NCBI RefSeq assembly: GCF_020103695.1
Contig: NZ_JAHXBF010000010.1
Coordinates: forward strand, 186,001 to 250,000
DNA length: 64,000 nucleotides
Reading direction: 5' to 3'
Origin: Hyalangium versicolor
Lineage (GTDB): Bacteria; Myxococcota; Myxococcia; Myxococcales; Myxococcaceae
Below the pieces are notes generated by a model. That model ran no database searches and was not told the DNA's origin. It saw only the letters and a list, made by a program, of their open reading frames with translations. Position numbers and translations under genes: made by a program. Positions 35,048-47,600 of the stretch are shown in pieces; the first letter of the stretch is position 1, and every line of letters begins with the position of its first letter.

Positions 35048-36397
35048 CTACGGCTTCGCGTGGTTCTCCAGGAAGCGCGTATCGAGCCGGCCCTCGGCGA
35101 AGGCCGGGTCCTTGAGGATGCGCAGGTGCAACGGGATGTTCGTCTTGATGCCCTCGACACGGAACTGCTCCAGCGCCGCGATCGAGCGCTCGATGGCCTG
35201 GGCCCGCGAGTCTCCCGAAACGATGAGCTTGGCGATCATCGGATCGTAGTTCGGGGTGACGGTGTTGCCCTCGGCGTAGCCCGAGTCCAGGCGCACGCCC
35301 TCGCCCTGGGGAGGCACGTACACCTTGAGCGGCCCGGGCGACGGGAAGAACTTCACCGGATCCTCCGCGTAGATGCGGAACTCCAGCGCCGCACCCTTGC
35401 GCTTCACGTCCTCCTGGCGGACGGTGAGCTGCTCCCCGGCGGCGATGCGCAGCTGCCAGCCGATGAGGTCCAACCCCGTGGTCAGCTCCGTTACCGGGTG
35501 CTCCACCTGGAGCCGGGCGTTCATCTCGATGAAGTAGACGTTGCCGTCCGAGTAGAGGAACTCCACCGTGCCGGCGTTGGCGTAGCCGAAGGCCTTGGCC
35601 GCCGTCACGGCCGCGGTGAACAGCTTCTGCGCCACGTCCGCGTTCTTTCCGTCCGCGAACAGCGGCGAGGGAGCCTCCTCCACCACCTTCTGGTGGCGCC
35701 GCTGGATGGAGCACTCGCGCTCCAGCCCGTGGATGAGGTGGCCTTGATGGTCTCCGAGGATCTGCACCTCGATGTGGCGCGGCGCCGGGAAGTAGCGCTC
35801 CAGGTACACACCCTCACGACCGAAGGCCGCCTTCGCCCGGTCCGTGCACTGGCGGAAGACCTTCTCCAGCTCCGCCGGATCCTTCGCCGCCGCCATGCCG
35901 ATGCCACCACCGCCACCCGCCGCCTTGCAGAGCACCGGGTAGCCGATGCGCTCGGCCGCCGCGAGGGAGCTGGCCACGTCCGGCACCACGTCCTCGGTGC
36001 CCGGCACCACCGGCACACCCGCCGCCGCCACCAGCTTGCGCGCCTGGCTCTTGTCCTTCATCCGCAGCATGGCCTCGGGCGGCGGGCCCACGAAGGTGAT
36101 GCCAGCCTCCGTGCAGGCTCGGGCGAATTCGGCGTTCTCCGACACGAACCCGTAACCCGGATGCACCGCCTGGGCGCCCGTCTTCTTCGCGGCCTCCAGG
36201 ATGGCGGGGACGTTCAGGTAGCTGTCCTTGGCGGGCGCGGGACCCAGGCGCACCGCTTCGTCCGCCTCCTTGACGAAGGGCAGGTCCGCATCCGCGTCCG
36301 AATAGACAGCGACAGTGGAGATCCCCATCCCCCGGGCCACCACCCCGATGCGGCGGGAGATCTCACCCCGGTTGGCGATGAGCAGCTTCTTGAACAT
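35048..36397 (-). CDS. Biotin carboxylase subunit of an acyl-CoA carboxylase
   Basis: ATP-dependent carboxylation of biotin on the carrier protein. ATP-grasp enzyme with N-terminal FKKLLIANRGEISRRI, VHPGYGFVSENAEFA, the glycine-rich loop AAGGGGGIGM near 165, RHIEVQILGD and the metal/catalytic segment FIEMNARLQVEHPVTE. 449 residues is the normal length. The open frame continues 57 codons upstream of ATG 36397, but that stretch has no family similarity, so the start is placed at 36397. Operon order is carboxylase, carrier, crotonase. A separate carboxyltransferase must be encoded elsewhere. Confidence 0.93.
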   Translation of the reverse strand: MFKKLLIANRGEISRRIGVVARGMGISTVAVYSDADADLPFVKEADEAVRLGPAPAKDSYLNVPAILEAAKKTGAQAVHPGYGFVSENAEFARACTEAGITFVGPPPEAMLRMKDKSQARKLVAAAGVPVVPGTEDVVPDVASSLAAAERIGYPVLCKAAGGGGGIGMAAAKDPAELEKVFRQCTDRAKAAFGREGVYLERYFPAPRHIEVQILGDHQGHLIHGLERECSIQRRHQKVVEEAPSPLFADGKNADVAQKLFTAAVTAAKAFGYANAGTVEFLYSDGNVYFIEMNARLQVEHPVTELTTGLDLIGWQLRIAAGEQLTVRQEDVKRKGAALEFRIYAEDPVKFFPSPGPLKVYVPPQGEGVRLDSGYAEGNTVTPNYDPMIAKLIVSGDSRAQAIERSIAALEQFRVEGIKTNIPLHLRILKDPAFAEGRLDTRFLENHAKP

Positions 36398-36512
36398 GGC
36401 GACACCCTGGCTCGGAAGGGCGGCCAACCTAACCCCCGCCTCCTGACGTGACAAGCAGCCAACCGAGGGCTCGCCACAGGACCGTACAGGTTCGCACAAC
36501 CACGTCACACCG

Positions 36513-36929
36513 TTGCGATCGCTTGGGCCCCTGGCGTACCTTGCCGACACCTTGAAGCCGAACGACACAGGGGCCGGGACGGTAGTGGATCTGCTGGGCG
36601 CTCGCCGGGAGCGGAGGCTCGACCTCTACCGAGCGAGACTCGCTGATCGGCTCGCAGCCAATCGCCTGGCGCTCGAGAACCTCTACCAGGGCGGCACCCT
36701 CTTCTCTCCCGAAGGCACCAAGACGGGCCGGGCCCTGCTCAAGGCGCGCCAGTTGCTGCAGCGCGTCAACACGCTCGTGGAGCTGCTTGCCGGTGATGGG
36801 GTTGCCCCTCCGCCGCGTCTCCCCGAGCGCGTGGAAGAGGTCTACGCCGAGCTGGACACCCTGCTGGCCCGGAGCGATGCGCTGTCCGGCCGGGATGGGG
36901 CCAGCGTGGCCCGCCTCCCCCGCCGCTGA
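36513..36929 (+). CDS. Small protein of unknown function
   Basis: Family not recognised. Up to 138 residues, mostly charged helix (ARRERRLDLYRARLADRLAANRLALENLYQ, then LLKARQLLQRVNTLVELLAG), giving a likely helical or coiled-coil protein without signal or membrane segment. The frame opens with TTG at 36513; GTG at 36585, just before the helical region, is an equally likely start, and no convincing Shine-Dalgarno sequence favours either. Codon bias in the body looks like that of true genes here. It is divergent from the biotin carboxylase and converges on ftsZ across a hairpin. Confidence 0.55.
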   Translation: MRSLGPLAYLADTLKPNDTGAGTVVDLLGARRERRLDLYRARLADRLAANRLALENLYQGGTLFSPEGTKTGRALLKARQLLQRVNTLVELLAGDGVAPPPRLPERVEEVYAELDTLLARSDALSGRDGASVARLPRR

Positions 36930-37007
36930 TCCCTCCCTGAGGCGCCGGCACCTGGCGCGAACTGGTCCTACAGGCAGACCAGTAGCCCCAAGCCGGCTGA
37001 AACGAAC

Positions 37008-37041
37008 GAGGCACCTCGCGCGCGATGGCGGGAGGTGCCTC
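37008..37041. terminator. Inverted repeat between the small ORF and ftsZ, possible shared terminator
   Basis: GAGGCACCTC (37008-37017) and GAGGTGCCTC (37032-37041) form a perfect 10-bp stem around a 14-base loop in the convergent gap between the small ORF and the ftsZ stop codon. On the minus strand the stem is followed by GTTCGTTTC, on the plus strand by AGTTGCTTT. The U-tracts are weak, so termination strength is uncertain. Confidence 0.5.
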
Positions 37042-37092
37042 AGTTGCTTTCAGAGAGGGTGAACCGCCGCGCGAGCAACGCTCGGGGCCTGC

Positions 37093-38325
37093 TCAGGGCA
37101 TCTCGGTCTGGCCCTGCCGGCGCAGGAACGTGGGGATGTCGAACTGATCCTCGTCCAGCGGCAGCGCGGCGTCCTTCACCACCGCGGTGCGCGGAGGCGA
37201 CGTCACCGCCTTGTTCTCCGTCGAGGACATGGCGCGGCTGCCGGCCTTGGCGGGAACCAGGCTGGCCACCTCCTCGCGAGCCGCCGTCAGCACCGAGGGC
37301 GCCGGGCGGTTGACGAGCGGCACGGGCGTGGTCGGCACCGCCACCGCGCGCACAGGCTGCCTCGCCGCATCCCGGTGCACGAAGCCCGTGGCGATGATGG
37401 TGATCTTCACCTCGTCCTTGATCTCCTCGTCGATGAGCGAGCCGAAGATGATCTCCGCCTCGCCGTCGGCGGCGTCGTGCACCAGCGTGAGGGCCTCGTT
37501 CACTTCCTGCAGCGTCATGTCGCGGCCGCCGGTGATGTTGATCAGCAGGCCCGTGGCGCCGTCGATGGAGATGTCCTCCAGCAGCGGGCTGGAGATGGCC
37601 TGCTGCATGGCGCTCAGCGCGCGCGACTGGCCCGAGGCGCGGCCGGTGCCCATCAGCGCCAGGCCCTTGTCGCTCATGATGGTCTTCACATCCGCGAAGT
37701 CCACGTTGATGTAGCCGTGGTACTGGATGAGGTCCGAGATGCCCTGCACCGCGTTGAGCAGGACTTCATCCGCGCGCTTGAAGGTCTCCAGCAGCGGCAT
37801 GGGCTCGGTGCTCAGGGTGAGCAGCCGCTGGTTGGGGATGGTGATCAGCGTGTCCACCGCGGCCTTGAGCTCCACCAGACCCTGCTCGGCCTGCTTGCGG
37901 CGCTTGTTGCCCTCGAAGAGGAAGGGCTTGGTCACCACACCCACCGTGAGGCAACCCAGACTCTTGGCGATGTCCGCGATGATGGGCGCGGCGCCCGTGC
38001 CGGTGCCACCGCCCATACCGGCGGTGACGAACACCATGTCCGCGCCCTCGAGCACGGCGGCGATCTGATCCTTGGACTCCAGGGCGGCCTCGCGGCCCAT
38101 CTCCGGGTTGGCACCCGCTCCCAGGCCCTTGGTCAACGTCTGTCCGAGCTGCAGGCGCGTGGGCGACTTGTTGGCGGCAAGTGCCTGCACGTCGGTGTTC
38201 GCGGCGATGAAGTCGACCCGTTCCAGCTTGGCCAGGATCATCGTGTTCACCGCGTTGCAACCGGCGCCACCCACGCCGACAACACGGATCTTCGCGGCCT
38301 GCTTGTTCTGCTCGAACTGGTCCAT
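37093..38325 (-). CDS. ftsZ: Cell division protein FtsZ
   Basis: Tubulin-like GTPase that forms the division ring. Conserved parts are GVGGAGCNAVNTMI, the tubulin signature GGGTGTGAAPIIA (near 107), the T7 synergy loop NVDFADVKTIM (near 208) and the C-terminal peptide DQFDIPTFLRRQG, which in other bacteria binds FtsA and ZipA. The linker between the GTPase core and that peptide is about 70 residues. 410 residues. ATG at 38325 with AAAGGAT upstream. Unlike the usual dcw order ftsQ-ftsA-ftsZ, a 15-kb adhesin gene lies between ftsA and ftsZ, so ftsZ must use its own promoter in the 346-base gap upstream. Confidence 0.97.
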   Translation of the reverse strand: MDQFEQNKQAAKIRVVGVGGAGCNAVNTMILAKLERVDFIAANTDVQALAANKSPTRLQLGQTLTKGLGAGANPEMGREAALESKDQIAAVLEGADMVFVTAGMGGGTGTGAAPIIADIAKSLGCLTVGVVTKPFLFEGNKRRKQAEQGLVELKAAVDTLITIPNQRLLTLSTEPMPLLETFKRADEVLLNAVQGISDLIQYHGYINVDFADVKTIMSDKGLALMGTGRASGQSRALSAMQQAISSPLLEDISIDGATGLLINITGGRDMTLQEVNEALTLVHDAADGEAEIIFGSLIDEEIKDEVKITIIATGFVHRDAARQPVRAVAVPTTPVPLVNRPAPSVLTAAREEVASLVPAKAGSRAMSSTENKAVTSPPRTAVVKDAALPLDEDQFDIPTFLRRQGQTEMP

Positions 38326-38671
38326 GGTGATCCTTTCGGCGGAAGTCGCGCACCTTTTCGGGCGTGCTTCCCAAGGTCACCCATCATCAGCAAGTCGCGA
38401 TCTTTGGCAAGTATTCCGCTACCTGCCTGTAGCGGCCCGCAGCGGCCCCAAGTCCTGACAGGCACTTACGCGCCGCACTGAACGTCCATTCCGTGTCGCG
38501 GAATGTGGCTGCGCGGGAGCTTGACTGGAGATCCGGATTTTGTCCCGCGGGCTCGTGCACCGCATGACCGCCCTGGCAGCCGCGCTCCGGAGATCCACCC
38601 CGAAGCACGGACCGCAGGACGGTCACGCACCACAGTCTCGGTCAGGGGTCTGACATGCCCCCCCGAACGGC
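38326..38671. other. Intergenic region upstream of ftsZ
   Basis: 346 bases between the end of the giant repeat gene and the ftsZ start, presumably holding the ftsZ promoter. No clear -35/-10 pair was found. It contains one perfect short inverted repeat, CATTCCG-TGTCG-CGGAATG (38487-38505), and a 5-bp hairpin GTCAGGGGTCTGAC (38641-38654) close to the stop codon of the giant gene without a T-tract. No coding sequence is convincing. Confidence 0.6.
38487..38505. promoter_or_regulatory. Perfect 7-bp inverted repeat upstream of ftsZ
   Basis: CATTCCG and CGGAATG flank a 5-base loop, 162 bases upstream of the ftsZ ATG. The dyad has the shape of a dimeric regulator operator or a small RNA hairpin. 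No protein can be assigned to it from sequence alone. Confidence 0.3.
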
Positions 38672-41600
38672 TCAGGGCTGGTCGACCTCGACCTCCCGAG
38701 GCTTCACCTTGACGACGGTGAACTCCACGCGGCGGTTCTGCTCGCGGCCCTTGGCCGTCTTGTTGGAGGCCACCGGCCGGGCCTCGCCGTAACCCACCGC
38801 CTCGAGGCGGCCGCCGTCAATGCCCTCCATGGAGAGGCGATCGCGCACGGCCTCCGCCCGGGTCCGCGAGAGGACCAGGTTGACCCCGTCATCGCCCTTG
38901 TCGTCGGTGTAGCCCTCCACACGAACCTTCTCGATCTGCGAGTTGGCCCTGATCACCTGCGCCACCTGCTTCAGCAGCGGGAAGGACTTGGGGAGGATGG
39001 TGGACTTGTTGTTGGCGAAGAAGAGCTTCTCGAGGATGACGATCTTCTCGCCCTCGACGAGCACCTTCGCCTTGCCCTTGTCCGGGCAGCCGTCATCGTC
39101 CTTCACGCCGTTGATGGTCTCCGGCTGCGTGGGGCACTTGTCGTCGGCGTCCGCGACACCGTCGTGATCGTTGTCGGGATCCGGGCAACCATCCGTGTCC
39201 TCGAAGCCGTCCTTGTCCTCGGCGGCCTGAGGGCAACGATCCTTGTCATCCAGGATGCCGTCCCCGTCCGTGTCCGCGATCGGCGCCGTGTCCGGGCAGC
39301 CGTCTTCGTCCTCGAAGCCGTTCTTCGACTCAGGCTCGTTCGCGCACTTGTCGCTCGCGTCCGCGATGCCGTCCCCGTCGTTGTCCGTGTCCGGGCAGCC
39401 GTCTTCGTCCTGGAAGCCGTCCTTGTCCTCGGCGGCTGCGGGGCAACTGTCCTTGTCATCCGGGATGCCGTCCCCATCCGTGTCCGCGACCTGCGGCGGA
39501 GGAATGACCTCCACCTTGGTCTTGCCCTCGTTCGGCAGGGGCTCGGGCGGCTTGACCTCGGCCTTCGGCTCGGGCTTGGGCTCCGGTCTCGGGCTCGCCT
39601 TGGGCGCGGGCGCCACGTAGGCCAGGCCCGCGAACACGCGGAAGCCCGGCGTGCCGTAGCCCTGCGAGAGGCCAGGGCCACCGCCCAGGTGCGCGGCGAT
39701 GACGTCCGAGATGCGGTACCGCACCGTGGCCAGCACCTCCAACGGCTTCTCCTCGGAGCCCCCCTCGCCCAGGCCCAGCGCGCCCATCAGCGTGCCGCCC
39801 ACGGCGAGTTCGCGCCCACTGACCCGGAAAGGCACCTCCGCGCCGACCCCGTAGGCCAGCTCGTTGGAGACGACCAGGTTGCGCAGCTGCTGCTTGGAGC
39901 GGAGGTTGAGGCCCACGTTGGCCAGCACCCGCGCGCCCCCGCTGCTCCCCCACTCGCCGAGCAGCTTCGGACGGACGGAGAAGCCGCCTCCGAGAAAGCC
40001 CGAATCACCGCCGGTGGGCAGGTGGATGGGCACCGCGGCGCCCAGCGTCAGTCCGCCTGAGGAGTACAGGCTCGCCTTGGGCACCACGCGCACGTCTCCC
40101 AGGCCGGACTTGCCGACATCGTCCGAGAAGATGGGAGAGTCGCCGGACTGGGACGTCTGCGACGTGAAGGGCACCGCCAGGCCAATCTCGAACCGATCGA
40201 ACAGCGCGATGGCGCCCAGGATGTCCACGGTGAGCTGGTTCGCCACCAGCTTGTAGGCCACGGCGTTGTCCTGGCGCGGATCGAGGACGGTGAGCGGGTC
40301 CTTCGCGTAGTTCACCGACAGGCCCAGGTTCCAACCCCAGTTCCCGTTCACCCTCGCGCTGTGGAGGCCCAACACGTCATAGGCCCCCGGCGCTGGCTTG
40401 TACTGCTGGACGTCGATCTTCTGGGACGCCGGGCTCGTGACGATGGTGGGCTGGGCCTTCGCCGGAGCCGCCACGAAGACGGCCAGCATGCCCAGCACAC
40501 CCCAGACGCCCGCCCGAGAGGCCGGGTGCGAGCTGCCCGCCGCACGGCGCCGCCGCAGGAGCGGCAGGCCGAGCAGCAGCAGCAGCGGCATCAGGCTGGT
40601 GCCCGTGGAAGCGCAGCCGCTGCCCGCGATGATGAAGTCATCCGAGTCGTCCAGCGGATCAGTGCCACCGTTGACCTCGGCGCCATCGCTCGCGCCACCG
40701 TTATCGGTGTCCTTGTCGCGCGGATCGGTCTCGCCCGCATCCACGACACCGTTGTGGTCCTTGTCCTCAACGCCATCCGACAGGCCGTCACCGTCCGTGT
40801 CGGGGTTGTTCGGATCCGTGCCGGTTGCGATCTCGATCGCATCCGGAATGCCGTCGCCGTCGGAGTCGAGCGAAGTGCCGGTCACCGTCACCGTCACCGT
40901 GGCCGTATCCGTGCCGCCGTTGCCGTCCGAGATCGTGTACGTGAAGGTCGTCGTGCCCGTGAAGCCCGTCGCCGGCGTGAAGCTCACCACGCCACCCGTG
41001 AGCGTCACCGTGCCGTTGGCCGGCTGGGTCACCGCCGTCACCGTCAGCGTCTCGCCCACGTCCGGCGCGAACGTGTCGTTGGCCAGCACGTTGAGCACCG
41101 TGGCCCCGCTGTTCTGGGCCACCGTGAACGTGTCGTCCACTGCGTCAGGCGGGTGGTTCTGCGTATCGCTCACGATCACCGTCACCGTGGCGGTGTCCGT
41201 GCCGCCCTTGCCATCCGAGATCGTATACGTGAACGTCGTCGTGCCCGTGAAGTCCGTCGCTGGCGTGAAGCTCACCTCGCCACCGCTGAGCGTCGCCGTG
41301 CCATTGGCCGGTTGGGTCACCGCCACCACCGTGAGCGTCTCGCCCGTGTCCGGCGCGGACGTATCGTTGACCAGCACATTCAGCACAGTGGCTCCGCTGT
41401 TCTTGGCCACTGTGAACGTGTCATCCACCGCGTCAGGCGGGTTGTTCGGCGTCTCGCTCACGATCACCGTGACGGTGGCCGTGTCCGTGCCGCCGTTGCC
41501 ATCCGAGATCGTGTACGTGAACGTCGTGGTCCCTTTGTAGCCCGGCGCCGGCGTGAAGCTCACGCTCGAGTCCGTGAACGTCACCGTGCCATTGGCCGGC

Positions 41601-44600
41601 TGAGTGACCGCCGTGATGGTCAGCGTCTCGCCCGTATCCGGCACGAACGTGTCGTTCAATAGCACGTCCAGAACCGTGGCCGAGCTGTCCTTGAGCACCG
41701 TGAACGTGTCGTCCACCGCATCCGGAGCATCGTTCACCGGCGTCACCGTCACCGTCACTGTCGCCGTGTCGGTGCCGCCGCTGCCGTCGGAGATCGTGTA
41801 CGCGAACGACGTGGTGCCATTGAAGTTGGCCGCCGGCGTGAAGCTCACGTTCGAGTCCGTGAACGTCACCGTGCCATTGGCCGGCTGAGTGACCGCCGTG
41901 ATGGTCAGCGTCTCGCCCACGTCCGGCGCGAACGTGTCGTTGGCCAGCACGTTGAAGTCCGTGGCCCCACTGTCCTCGGCCACTGTGAACGTGTCGTCCA
42001 CCGCGTCAGGCGGGTTGTTCGGCGTCACCGTCACCGTGACGGTGGCCGTGTCCGTGCCACCATTGCCATCCGAGATCGTGTAGGTGAACGTCGAGGTGCC
42101 AGTGAAGCCCGTCGCCGGCGTGAAGCTCACCACACCGCCGCTGAGATCCACCGAGCCACCCACCGCCGGCTGAGTCACCGCCGTCACCGTGAGCGTCTCA
42201 CCCGTGTCCGGCGCGAACGTGTCGTTGACCAGCACGTCCAGCACCGTGGCCGAGCTATTCCTGGCCACCGTGAACACGTCGTCCACCGCGTTCGGCGGAT
42301 CGTTCACCGGCGTCACGATCACCGTCACCGTGGCCTTGTCCGTGCCACCACGACCGTCGGAGATCGTGTACTCGAAGGTCGTGGTGCCGTTGAAGTTGGC
42401 CGCCGGCGTGAAGCTCACCACACCGCTCGTGAGCGTCACCGTACCGTTGGCCGGCTGGGTCACCACCACCACCGTGAGCGTCTCGCCCGCTTCCGTCGTG
42501 TCGTTGGCCAGCACATTCAACACCGTGGTGCCGCTGTCCTCGGCCACCGTGAACGTATCGGCCACCGCGTCAGGCGGGATGTTGGCCGTCTCGCTCACGA
42601 CCACCGTCACCGTGGCCGTGTCGCTGAGACTGCCATCGGAGATCGTGTACGTGAACGTCGTGGTCCCCGTGTAGCCCGCCGGCGGCGTGTAGCTCACCAC
42701 ACCGCTCGTGAGCGTCACCGTGCCGTTGGCCGGCTGCGTCACCGCCGTCACCGTCAGCGTCTCGCCCGTGTCCGGCGCGGACGTGTCGTTGAGCAGCACG
42801 TCCAGCACCGTGCCCGAGCTGTCCTTGAGCACCGTGAACGTGTCGTTCACCGCGTCCGGAGGATCGTTCACCGGCGTCACCGTCACCGTGACGACGGCCG
42901 TGTCCGTGCCGCCGTTGCCGTCCGACACCGTGTACGTGAACGTCGTCGTACCGTTGAAGTTGGACGCCGGGGTGAAGCGCACCGCGGTGCCGGTGTTCGA
43001 CACCGTGCCGTTGGCCGGCTGGGTCACCGACGTGATGGTCAGCGTCTCGCCCGTGTCCGGCAGCGTCGTGTCGTTGGCGAGCACGTCCAGCACCGTGGCG
43101 CCGCTGTCCTCGGCCACCGTGAAGCTGTCATCCGTGGCGACAGGCGGGTTTGCGGGCGGGAACACAGACACCGTCACCGTGGCCGTATCCGTGCCGCCGC
43201 TGCCGTCCGACACCGTGTACGTGAAGGAGGTGACGCCGACGAAGCCTGTCGGCGGAGTGAAGCTCACCGTGCCTCCGCTGAGCGTCACCGTACCGTTGGT
43301 CGGCTGGGTCACCGCAGTCACCGTGAGCGTCTCACCCACGTCAGGCGCCGTCGTGTCGTTGGCCAGCACGTCCAGCACCGTGGCCCCACTGTCCTTGAGC
43401 ACCGTGAAGCTGTCGTCGTTGGCCGTCGGCGGGTGGTTGGAGCCCGAAACCGTGACGGTCACCGTCGCCGTGTCCGTGCCGCCATTGCCATCCGACACCG
43501 TGTACGTGAACGTCGTAGTGCCCGAGAAGCCCGCCGCAGGCAGGAAGCTCACCACACCACTCGTGAGCGTCACCGTGCCGTTGGCCGGCTGGGTCACCGC
43601 CGTCACCGTCAGCGTCTCGCCCGTGTCCGGCGCCACCGTATCGTTGGCCAGCACGTCCAGCACTCGTGCCGGGCTGTCCACCGGCACCTGGAAGCTGTCG
43701 TCCACCGCATTCGGCGCGTCGTTGACCGGAGTGACCGAGATCGTGACGCGAGCGGAGTCCGAGCCGCCATGGCCATCGGACACCATGTACGTGAACGTCG
43801 TGATGCCGTTGAAGTCGGGGGCCGGCGTGAAGCTCACCACGCCGCCCGTGAGCGTCACCGTGCCGTTGGCCGGCTGAGTCACCGCCACCACCGTGAGCGT
43901 CTCGCCCGTGTCCGGCGCCGTCGTGTCGTTGGCCAGCACGTCCAGCACCGTGGCGCCGCTGTCCTCCGCCACCGTGAAGGTGTCGTCATCCGCCGTGGGC
44001 AGGTTGTTGGTGCCCGAGACCGTGACGGTCACCGTCGCCGTGTCCGTGCCGCCGTTGCCATCCGAGATCGTGTACGTGAACGAGGCGATGCCGCTGAAGT
44101 CCGGCGCCGGCGAGAAACGCACCACCCCACCCGCGAGCGACACCGAGCCATTGGTCGGCTGGGTCACCGCGGTGACGGTCAGCGTCTCCGGCGCGTCTGG
44201 CAGGTACGTGTCGTTGAACAGCACGTCCAGCGCATTGGCCGTGCTGTTCACCGCCACCTGGAAGCTGTCGTCGTTGGCCGTCGGAGGATCGTTCACCGGC
44301 GTCACCGTCATCGTCACCGTCGCCGTGTCCGTGCCGCCATTGCCGTCCGACACCGTGTAGCGGAACGTCGTGGTGCCATTGAAGTTGCGCGCTGGCGCGA
44401 AGCGCACCAGGCCACCGCTGAGCGCCACCGTGCCGTTGGCCGGCTGGGTCACCGCCGTGATGGTCAACGTCTCGCCCGTATCCGGCAGCGTCGTGTCGTT
44501 CGCCAGCACGTTCACGGCCGCGAGCGGGGAGTCCTCAGTCACCGAGAAGTTGTCATCCACCGCGTCGGGCTGATCGTTCACCGACGACACCACCACCGTC

Positions 44601-47600
44601 ACCGTGGCCGTCGTCGTCCCACCGTTGCCATCCGAGACCGTGTACGTGAACGTCACGGTGCCGTGGAAGTTGGCCGCGGGCGTGAAGGTCACCACGTTGC
44701 CCGAGAGCGTCACCGAGCCGCGGCTCGGCTGGGTCACCGCCGTCAACGTCAGCGTCTCGCCCGTGTCAGGAGAGATCGAGTCGTTGGCCAGCACATCCAG
44801 CACCGTGGCCCCGCTGTCCTCCGCCACCGTGAAGGTGTCGTCGCCGGCCGTAGGCGGATCGTTCACCGGCGTCACCGTCACCGTGACGGCGGCCGTGGCC
44901 GTGCCGCCATTGCCGTCCGACACCGAGTACCGGAACACCGTCGTGCCGTTGAAGTTCGGCGCTGGCGTGAAGCTGAGGGTCGAGGACGTGAAGGTCACCG
45001 TGCCGCCCACAGGCTGCGTCACCGCCGTGATGGTCAGCGTCTCGCCCGTGTCCGGCGCCGTCGTGTCGTTGGCCAGCACGTTGAAGTCCGTGGCCGAGCT
45101 GTCCTCCTCCACCGTGAAGACATCGTCCACAGCCGTCGGCGGGATGTTGGAGCCCGTGACCGTAATCGTGACGGTGGCCGAGGCCGTGCCGCCATTGCCG
45201 TCCGACACCGTGTACGTGAACGTCGTGGTGCCCGTGAAGCCCGCCGCCGGCGTGAAGCTGACGTTCGCGGCCGTGAAGGTCACCGTGCCGTTGGCCGGCT
45301 GGGTCACCGACGTGATGGTCAGCGTCTCACCCGTGTCCGGCGCCGTCGTGTCGTTGAACAGCACATCCAGCACCCTGGCGCTGCTGTTCACCGCCACCGT
45401 GTAGCTGTCGTCGTTGGCCGTGGGCTGATCGTTCACCGGCGTCACCGTCACCGTCACCGTCGCCGCGGCCGTACCGCCATTGCCATCCGAGATGGTGTAC
45501 CGGAACGTCGTGGTGCCATTGAAGTTCGGCGCCGGAGTGAAGCTGACGTTCGTGGCCGTGAAGGTCACCGTGCCGTTGGCCGGCTGGGTCACCGCCGTCA
45601 CCGTCAGCGTCTCTCCCGTGTCCGGCGCGAACGAGTCGTTGGCCAGCACGTTGAAGTCCGTGGCCCCGCTGTCCTCGGCCACCGTGAAGACGTCGTTACT
45701 GGCCGTCGGCGGATCGTTCACCGACGTCACCGTCACCGTGACGGTCGCCGTGGCCGTACCGCCATTGCCGTCCGACACCGTGTACGTGAACGTCGTCGTG
45801 CCGTGGAAGTTGGCCGGAGGCATGTAGCGCACCACGCCGCCCGTCAGCGTCACCGTGCCGTTGGCCGGCTGCGTGACGGCCGTCACCGTGAGCGACTCAC
45901 CCTCGTCCGGCACCACCGTGTCGTTGGTCAGCACGTCCAGCACCGTGGCCGCGCTGTCCTCGGCCACCGTGAAGGCGTCGTTGTTGGCCGTCGGCGGATC
46001 GTTCACCGGCGTCACCGTCACCGTCACCGTCGCCGTGTCCGAGCCGCCGTTCCCATCCGAAACCGTGTACGAGAACGACGTGGTGCCGTGGAAATTGGCC
46101 GCCGGCGTGAAGCTCACGTTGGAGGCGGTGAACGTCACCGTGCCGTTGGCCGGCTGCGTCACCGAGGCCACCGTGAGCGTCTCGCCCGTGTCCGGCGTCG
46201 TCGTGTCGTTGGCCAGCACGTTCAGCACCGTGGCCCCGCTGTCCTCGGCGAGCGTGAAGCTGTCGTCGTTGGCCGTGGGCGGGTTGTTCGGGCTGCCCAC
46301 GCGGACCTCCACCGTGGCCGAAGTCGTACCGCCATTGCCGTCCGAGATCCGGTACGTGAACGTCGCGAGCCCCTCGAAGCCAGGCGCGGGCGTGAAGCTC
46401 ACGTTGGAGCCCGTGAAGCTCACCGTGCCGCCGGTGGCCGGCTGCGTCACCGAGATGATGACGAGCGTCTCGCCCACATCCGGCACGGACGAGTCGTTGG
46501 CCAGCACATCCAGCACCTGGGCCGCGCTGTCCTTGGGCACCAGGAAGCTGTCGTTGTTGGCCGTGGGCGGGTCGTTCACCGGCGTCACCGTCATCAGCAC
46601 CGTGGCCGTGTCCGAGTCCCCGCTGCTGTCGGACACCGTGTAGGTGAACGACGTGGTGCCGAAGAAGTTGGCCGCCGGCGTGAAGCTCACCACGCCTCCG
46701 GTGAGCGTCACCGTGCCATTGGCCGGCTGCGTGACGGCCGTCACCGTGAGCGTCTCGCCCTCGTCCGGCAGCGAGCTGTCGTTGAAGAGGACGTCGAGCG
46801 GCGTGGCACCGCTGTCCTCGGCCACCGTGAAGGCGTCATCGTCGGCCGTGGGCGGGTCGTTCACCGGCGTCACCGTCACCGTCACCGTCGCCGAGTCCGA
46901 GCCTCCATTCCCATCGAGGATCCGGTACGTGAACGACGTCGTCCCATGGAAGTTGGGCGCGGGCGTGAAGCTGATGTTGGAGTCGGTGAAGGTCACCGTG
47001 CCGCCCGTGGCCTGCGTCACCGAGGTGATGGTCAGCGTCTCGCCCGTGTCCGGCGCCGAGCTGTCGTTGAGCAGCACGTCGAACACCGTGGCGCCGCTGT
47101 CCTCGGCCACCGTGAAGCTGTCATCCGTGGCCAGCGGAGGATCGTTCACCGGCGTCACGTTCACCGTCACCGTCGCCGTGTCCGTGCCTCCGTTGCCGTC
47201 CTCCACCGTGTACGTGAACGTCACCGTGCCGTTGAAGTCGGCCGGAGGCGCGAACTCCACGCTGGAGCTCGTGAAGGTCACCGTGCCGTTGGCCGGCTGG
47301 GTGACCGCGGTAATGGTCAGCGTCTCGCCCGTGTCCGGCGCGGTGCTGTCGTTGGCCAGCACGTCCAGCGCCGTGGCGCTGCTGTCCTCGGCCACCGTGA
47401 AGGTGTCATCCACGGCCGTGGGCGGGTCGTTCACCGGCGTCACGTTCACCGTCACCGTCGCCGTGTCCGTGCCGCCGTTCCCATCCGAAACCGTGTACGT
47501 GAACGTCACCGTGCCGTTGAAGCCCACGGGCGGCGTGTAGCGCACCACTCCTGAGGTGAGCGTCACGGTGCCGCTGGCCGGCTGCGTCACCGCCGTCACC

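Noticed and set aside
36398..36568. N-terminal extension of the biotin carboxylase
   Set aside because: No similarity to the family and no ribosome site; the family's conserved N-terminus begins at 36397.
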